From Stropharia rugosoannulata (lineage: Eukaryota > Basidiomycota > Agaricomycetes > Agaricales > Strophariaceae): 64,000 nucleotides of DNA. Numbering within the stretch: the stretch's first letter is position 1; every line of letters begins with the position of its first letter. The notes below the pieces were generated by a model. The model was not told the origin of the DNA, made no database searches, and worked only from the letters and a program-made list of their open reading frames with translations. This document shows positions 58,023 to 64,000 of this stretch, one piece after another. The position numbers were made by a program, and so were the translations under genes. The DNA lies in assembly GCA_028532985.1 (NCBI GenBank), contig JANCIK010000013.1:992001-1056000 (forward strand), written 5' to 3'.

Positions 58023-60340
58023 TCAGAAATCCCCAAGGTCAATATCAATGCTGTCAATCAATGACGCCTCAAACGAACTCCCAGCTACCACAGGCGCCTT
58101 CGTCACCGGCGCCTCCACTTTCGCGATCGTGTTTGCGTTCACGACAGGCGTTCCGGGTCTTCAGACTCATCAGTATCGCAGGGCAATGAAGAGTTGTCAC
58201 AAACCTCGTCGTCGGTGTAGCCGAATTGAAAGTTCTCGGAGTAATTTTTAACCTTGCGCTCGGATCGATGGGAACTGGTGAGCCTGAAGCGCCGCTCTCA
58301 AGTGCAAGCTTACGCTCGCGTCGCTTTCTTTCCACCAATTCCAGTTCAGCTTTTCTCACCGCCTCCAAATTAGCTTTCCGGTTGCGTTCATTCACCTTCG
58401 CCAACAAATCCAAAGAGTTCTGCTGCTTCGCAGGTTCTGGGGTCTTAGGTGCATCTGTCGCGAGCTTTGCATCAATCTCAGCAACCTCTGCATAATCCTG
58501 CCTCCGTATGGCAAGTGTCCGCTGCTGCATTAGCATCGAACGGTCAACTGTGCTTAACGCCGTTGACTTAGCCATTAGCTGGCTCTTACGCGCCAGCATG
58601 GCTGATATATCGCTCTGGAATAGGAAATATACAGTCACTTGAAATATTTGAATGGAACTGTGACGAACCTCAGTCATGGGCTGATTGATTAGCTTCTGCA
58701 TTTGGGCGTGCTTTTTCTCCAAGGCCTGCTTGGTCGGCAACTTGACATCCTCCGCTGTACAGACTTTGACTAATCGGTCATACTCTCTCTAGCAGATACT
58801 GTTATTAGCCTTAAAAACAACCGGACGTATGAATACTAACCGGCGAAAACGGTGCATTTGATACTTTGTCCATGGTGAACATTTTGACACTTTTGCCATG
58901 CTTCAGTTCGAAAGCTTGATTAATTGTTTTATCATTAATCTTATAAGGTTTGACGAAATCAGGAGCGAGGTCTGATGTATGAGGCTTGTTAGCGTCATGC
59001 AAAAGCAAGTCGAAATTATTTTTACCGTTAACTTCACATATCCTGTACACAGCTGCGCCGTTTTCGTGTCCAATAAGGTATCGGACCCAAGCACCTATAT
59101 AATGTTAGTGTTGAGGTGACATACAAGATGCGGAACGCGCCGACCGGTCACGTAGTCCTGGAACCAGGGCTTGATGAAATGCTTCACAATCTCGTCCCTG
59201 CCCAATCTACAGAGCTCCAGATCCTGTAGTGTGCTTGCCACTTCAGCATCGTCCTCTTTATTCGACTTCCCTTTTCTATATGAATCATAACCGGACGTGA
59301 GCTTGTCAAGGCGTTCTTCTTCTTGGTCAAATTTCGTTATCTGCCCATCTTCTGATTCTGAATCGGAAATATCCATGTCCTGAGGTGATGACGACCGTTC
59401 TCTTTGTGATGGTGATGAAATGCCTTTTGACTACGGGGTGCGACGCCGATGAGATAACAGTAGTCAGTGGGCCTATGCTCACTTACTCGTTTCTTGTCAT
59501 CTTTGGCCTTCCGCTTTGCTTTGAGCTCATCAAGTTTACTCGCCTTCTCCTTGGTGACGCCACGGGCAGTATGCTGGCCTTGATTATAGAAGAACTAAAA
59601 TAAAGATATGTCTTAAACAGAGGGAAAAGTAAACGCACGTTTAACCGCCCTAGAAACGTTATCGTCTGCGCCACTAGTCCCGCCACGTTGCTGTTGCCGC
59701 ACAAGGTCTGCAAGCATCTTTGCGTTCTGGTTCTTCTTCCTTTCGCCAGAGCGCTCCTCGAGTATTTGTTCCCGCTGAAATTCCGTCATGCGCATAAGTC
59801 TATGTAGGATATGAGGTGGCCATTACGAGGGAACATATCGTAGTAGACGTGAGCAGATCGGTATGAAATGAACAAAAATCAGTTGCATCTCTGCATACAA
59901 AACACGCATTACTCACTCTCGTTTATCTTCTTCGTCCTTGTACTTGCCCTCGAGTGGATATGGGTCCTCTACCTCCTCTTCGCTCTCGACTTCCCTATCG
60001 GAGTCACTTTCCATGCGGCTAGAGGAAGAGAGTTAAAAGCATGAAGCTTTAGATCAGATAAAGCTTTTATACAAGAAATAGCCCGGGCTAGGAAAGGAAA
60101 GAACTATGTATTCGAGTAACCCGGCAATGACACACCCCAAAGAAAATGTAACAGACATAGACGGAAAAAATATACGCACTCAGCTCTGCGTTTCTTATTT
60201 GCAGAACTCTTCCCGCTGCCACCAGCACCGGCTCCACCTCCACCACTTCCATTCGAATGCTGGCGCCTCCTCTTTTTCTTCTCCGTCGCTCCCGCGAGCT
60301 CAAGGAGCTGGTTGTCGATGTCGTCTTCGAAGTCAGACAT
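58023..60340 (-). CDS. RTF1: Rtf1, Paf1 transcription elongation complex subunit
   Basis: Nuclear elongation factor of the Paf1 complex; its Plus3 domain binds phosphorylated Spt5 and it promotes H2B ubiquitination. It starts MSDFEDDIDNQLLELAGATE and has a basic KKRRAE region. An acidic exon EVESEEEVEDPYPLEGKYKD follows, then MRMTEFQREQILEERSGERK and MDISDSESEDGQITKFDQEE. The Plus3 domain reads LCRLGRDEIVKHFIKPWFQD, GAWVRYLIGHENGAAVYRIC and VKPYKINDKTINQAFELKHG. A coiled-coil-like stretch follows: KKHAQMQKLINQPMTESDIS and AMLARKSQLM. The C-terminus is only reached by splicing out a 49-base intron near 58140-58190 (ACGACGAG|GTTTGT...CTGAAG|ACCC). It reads PGTPVVNANTIAKVEAP and ends SIDIDLGDF, the usual acidic Rtf1 tail. 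Its stop lies 167 bases upstream of the start of the Sds3-type gene on the same strand. Confidence 0.9.
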
Positions 60341-60401
60341 CGGTCGTTATATAAGATTGATTAGGGTATAGCTTGTGGTGATTGTCGTAATGATGATATT
60401 G

Positions 60402-60640
60402 TCACAGGGACTGGAAGAGTCTGCTGTTCAGTGTCGACGGAGCGTAGTCATACCAGTCTGTGCAAAGCTTAGCCTTGAACCACCTCGGTACGTATATTGA
60501 TTTCCCACGACGGACAGGCGGGCCGGGAGGCAATTGCCTCCGAGAGATTATATATCCCTGAATAGGGGCTTGTGCCCCATGTTTCGCCGAATGCTCATTG
60601 TCTACCAATGCATGATTGCTGTAGAAAATAAGCTACAAAT
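60402..60640 (-). CDS. Possible small protein or terminal exon
   Basis: An open frame preceded by a good acceptor (TTTTCTACAG) reads NHALVDNEHSAKHGAQAPIQ and GYIISRRQLPPGPPVRRGKS, then IYVPRWFKAKLCTDWYDYAP and STLNSRLFQSL. The composition looks protein-like, but there is no ATG in the open part and no upstream exon could be assigned between it and the M20 gene. It is either a last exon of an unseen small gene or chance. Confidence 0.25.
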
Positions 60641-60756
60641 CGTTCAAAATCGCATAATTTGAGAATTGATTATTTCCTTTGTTAAGAGCATCCCGCAATG
60701 TCCAATGTTTGCTACCAAATGTCGTAAATGCAATTCAGATTTCATATGTTCCAGAC

Positions 60757-62904
60757 CTAAGATTTTGCTTCACGCGCGAGCGCATCCTCCTCGAAGGTTT
60801 GCCGTACCTAAAAGTCATTGTTGACTGGGCAGTAGTATTAATATCAACCGCATACTTACCTTGGCGAAAAAGGTGTCGTCGAGGATAACTCTCACACCCG
60901 TGGCAGCGAGTGCTTTAGTCACATCCAGGCAAGCGTTATGAGCTTCCTGGGTGGCAGCTGCCTTTGCAAATGCAATAGTATGGTTCCCTCCGTCATGAAC
61001 AGTCGGAATAGCTAAATAGAGCAGTGTTAACGGGGAGACAGCGACGTCATAAAAAAAATAATGCTGACCAAAACCAGGATGTAAAGATGGAAGGGCTGAA
61101 ATCATGAAATGAGTTCAAATTCAATTAAATAACAGCATTAACAATGTGCAGACCATAAGTGACATTTCCCTGTGGTTGATTAGATCAGTTCCATGTTATT
61201 CTATTTATCTGTCTTTCAAACCTACAAAATCTGTGGAAGCACTACTGATACCCCATGTGTAATCAATTGTACCATACTTATTCAAGATGACATTAGCCAC
61301 CTCTCCCCCTAAGATACAATCAGTCATAACCATGAAAATGTCAAGGTTTGAAACTCACCAAGTGCGGCATTTTGACGAAGGTCGAACGTGGACCCATCCA
61401 TCAGGTTGATCGTAACTTCACATCCGGTGGCTAAAGCCGCCGCTCTGTAATAAATAATTACTTTGGAAACGCTTTCGACGAAAGCTACTGAACTAACTCA
61501 AAACATGGAACAACCCTTTTGACTGTAGCCTGCATCTCAACACGGGTGGGTGCGCGCACGTAGCAGCTTTAAGATTTGATGTTTCAGTGCAAGCAGTTTA
61601 AACGCCGGCATAATGAATGTGCCCACATGAACTTTGCATAGTCCGGAATGACTTAACGGAAATTTCAGCTGAAACGGACGCACAACATAAGTTTATGGCG
61701 CAAACGTACTATTTGGTGCCCAATCTTTCCCTTCAAATATTCCATGGACACGGTGAGTCGGTCTAAGTTGTTGGCGAAGAGCAGATATGTTATTGTATCC
61801 GAGTACAGCAGCATCCAGCGCGTTCCTGCCCTCCCAAGGTGAGAGTGCTGCATGAGCCCTAGTAGTAGCAATGTTGGCGGGTTTCAAGATTAAAGGATAA
61901 TATTTGACTTACGTATGTCCCCTGTATTCTACGGTGACCCTCTGCAAGGCCAAACAGCTGGACAAAGAAACAGACCCGATGGGTCCTGGAGCTGGGTGAC
62001 ACCTAAAATTAATAAATACATGAAGCAACAATAGTGTGAATGTATTAGAAACGAACATTAAGCATGCATCCATGTCATTGTATGCTCCATTATCCAAGAG
62101 GATCACCTTTCCAGAGCCACCTTCTTCGGCTGCTCAAATATTTGAGAATGTCTTCCTATATTTTGAGACCCATTTACCTGGTGTCCCCAAGAGAACTATT
62201 TTTCCAGGAATATTATGCTTTTCGAGGGCCGCTCGAATGGCTAATGCGACACCAACACCTGTGAATGACGTTCAATGACAACAAAGAAAACGATACGTAG
62301 ATAAGACAGCGTCAATACCAGATATACCAATCAAGTTATGTCCACAAGCATGTCCAATGCCCCTAAGGGCGTCCATCTACGTTTGCATGAGTAATGCGCT
62401 CATCAAACAAGTTAACCTGGTTAGGATCTCACTTCAGAATTTACGCCGATTGTCCTTCCTCCCGATCCATGAGAAAATGTTGCCTTCCACGCTGTAGACA
62501 GATGGTAAGATCTGGTCACTTCGAAACCATGTTTCTCCATGAAAGTTGTGTATGTGTCATGCGCATGGCTACACGAAACAGACGCATTGATAATTGAATT
62601 CAAAATTCAAGTTGGTGAAAGGAGAAACTCACTGTTCCTCAAAGCCGAGCTCAGGATGAGCTAAACCACTCCGTTAGTATTTTCATATATATATATAAAG
62701 TGCTGAATATACACTACCATGAATATCCAAGCTTAATTCCCTCAGTTCACCATCCAGATCTTTAATCTTGGCCTCGATGGTCTCCAGTATATCAGGCCGA
62801 TAAATTTCTGTTGCCCCTGGACGAGCAGGTGTTGCTTGTGCCTTATCCTCTGGATGCCATACTTTTCCTGAATCCAAAGGCCGTTGATTATCGTGGATAC
62901 ACAT
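60757..62904 (-). CDS. M20 family peptidase/amidohydrolase
   Basis: Zinc-dependent M20 amidohydrolase, close to the PM20D2/aminobenzoyl-glutamate-hydrolase-like group, which cleaves small acylated amino acids or dipeptides, probably in the cytosol. The start is [20 protein letters not shown] (62904). Visible motifs are [47 protein letters not shown] (metal ligands Asp and His), [20 protein letters not shown] (catalytic and ligand Glu pair), [20 protein letters not shown] and [20 protein letters not shown], where the dimerisation-domain His is present. Later exons carry [38 protein letters not shown] and [20 protein letters not shown], ending ALAREAKS at 60757. At least nine introns. It starts 260 bases from the helicase gene, which runs the other way. 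Confidence 0.85.
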
Positions 62905-63164
62905 GTTGTCTAGACCGATAGTTCTACGCTTAAGGCAAAATATGTGACTGCCGCATCGTCTGCGTAGGTCTTCATGATTGGCGTGGAGTGAGACATGTGA
63001 TCATCAGAAAGCCCGTAAGTAGATTCGCAGAGTCAGTTGGAATCACTTGATCTGATACGTGAATGTACCTTGGTTGAACCCTATCAATCAACAGCTTCGA
63101 GCCGGACTTGTTCAAGGTCCATTCTTAAGACCGTTAATCGCGTCTTGTCAGCCTCATTCAAGTC
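62905..63164. promoter_or_regulatory. Divergent promoter of the M20 and helicase genes
   Basis: Only 260 bases separate the two ATGs, so both genes must share or overlap promoters here. No TATA box is evident. Specific factor sites cannot be named. Confidence 0.5.
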
Positions 63165-64000
63165 ATGACCTACGAAGAAGACATTAGAATTTTCCTAGAG
63201 CGCCAACGCGTGTTGCTCGCAAAGGAACGGGAAGCTGAGATCGAGCGGAGTTCACTTTTGTTATCGAACTGCGGACCAAAATTATTAGAGCAGAAAGGTC
63301 TTTCTATAGTAGGGCTCGGTGTGGTTGGGATAAACATCGGACTAGGTGGTAAAACGTACGCTTTGTTTGTGCACACATGTGATTATATTAATCTTAACGT
63401 TATCGAAGGACAGCTTAATTGAACTGGAACGGCCATCTGCGTATCATACAAGTCCAATTTTCCCGCCACATAATTTGAGGTAGTAGATGGACACGATTTT
63501 CGTGCATTTTTGACCCAGTCTGCAGGTCTGGTGACCTCGCTCGAATTGAGGCCAATGTGTTATCTTCTACTGCGACAACTGCTGCAAAGAAATCCAAACC
63601 AGGAGCCGCTCCTATACAGGGTTCTCAAGTTGAAGGCGTTGTATACAAGGTCAATCAATAAATGTCAAGCTGGCGTTCTTTTGGTTTGACTAATTTAGAG
63701 AGTCCATAGGTATCAGACAGTCGCATTGTCATCGCTGTTGATTCCGCGGAGTCCAGCTCAGATGATTTAGATTTACCTGAACGATGTCGTGTCGTCAAAC
63801 TCGCCAACAGTATCACATACGATAGGTTCGCATAATCCTTTTGAAAATTGTTCTGATTTATCTCATAATTCATCTCAGGATGGATAAAGCCATTGACCAG
63901 CTCGAAAAGACCGTTCTATCTAAAGTATACTTCCCCCGCTCGGATGACTTCATAATCGTCTGATAAATTGTCTTAATAGGGAGACGGAACTCCATCTCTA
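63165..64000 (+). CDS. HCS1: Hcs1/SMUBP-2-type DNA helicase, N-terminal part
   Basis: Partial gene running off the right edge. It encodes the N-terminal region of a superfamily 1B helicase (yeast Hcs1, human IGHMBP2). It starts MTYEEDIRIFLERQRVLLAK and continues EREAEIERSSLLLSNCGPKL, LEQKGLSIVGLGVVGINIGL and GGKT. Splicing then gives LIELERPSAYHTSPIFPPHN, LRSGDLARIEANVLSSTATT, QGSQVEGVVYKV, SDSRIVIAVDSAESSSDDLD, LPERCRVVKLANSITYDR and MDKAIDQLEKTVLSK. The Walker motifs lie outside the window. The RPSAYHTSP...F..H..R.GDLARIE pattern of the beta-barrel domain is characteristic. Four introns fall within the first 800 bases. Confidence 0.85.

Overview
The window is nuclear DNA of a filamentous basidiomycete, most likely an Agaricomycete. 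The genes are broken by many short introns (about 50-70 bases, GT...AG, several with a CTGAC/CTAAC-like branch site). The families also fit: a DUF4419 protein, paired F-box/leucine-rich genes, SPIN90/Ldb17, Paf1-complex Rtf1, an Sds3-type Rpd3 subunit and GH28 pectinases. No rRNA, tRNA, CRISPR array or intact transposon was recognised. All gene models come from joining reading frames at splice sites by eye, so internal exon edges are approximate unless stated.

Left part (0.9-22.4 kb), mostly minus strand. An alpha/beta hydrolase (plus strand, 909-2794) is followed by a DUF4419 protein, a conidiation-specific Con-6 protein whose second exon is very short, and an unrecognised 133-residue protein. 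Then come purine nucleoside phosphorylase, an unrecognised acidic/basic small protein, the actin regulator SPIN90/Ldb17, two tandem paralogous F-box/LRR-like genes (a 2.65 kb duplication that includes the promoters) and a secreted GH28 polygalacturonase.

Middle (22.4-46.8 kb). A 13.4 kb stretch has no recognisable gene. It is AT-rich at first, then GC-rich and full of microsatellites and short dispersed repeats. It ends at a very large gene (35882-43140, 10 exons, 1886 residues) for a Zn2Cys6 transcription factor with His-rich and poly-Gln tracts. One of its introns is almost pure G/T on the coding strand. Another 3.6 kb without genes follows, and GC-rich heptamer arrays of one type lie on both sides of the factor.

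Right part (46.8-64 kb). A TPR + double CCCH zinc-finger protein carries a duplicated globular domain. Next is a second GH28 polygalacturonase, inverted relative to the first and paralogous to it. Two chromatin/transcription genes then lie head to tail: a giant Sds3/Dep1-type protein and RTF1. An M20 amidohydrolase follows, and the start of an Hcs1/SMUBP-2-type helicase runs off the right edge. Pectinase copies on both sides of a large Zn-cluster regulator suggest a plant-cell-wall-degradation neighbourhood. Regulation of the pectinases by that factor is only an inference.
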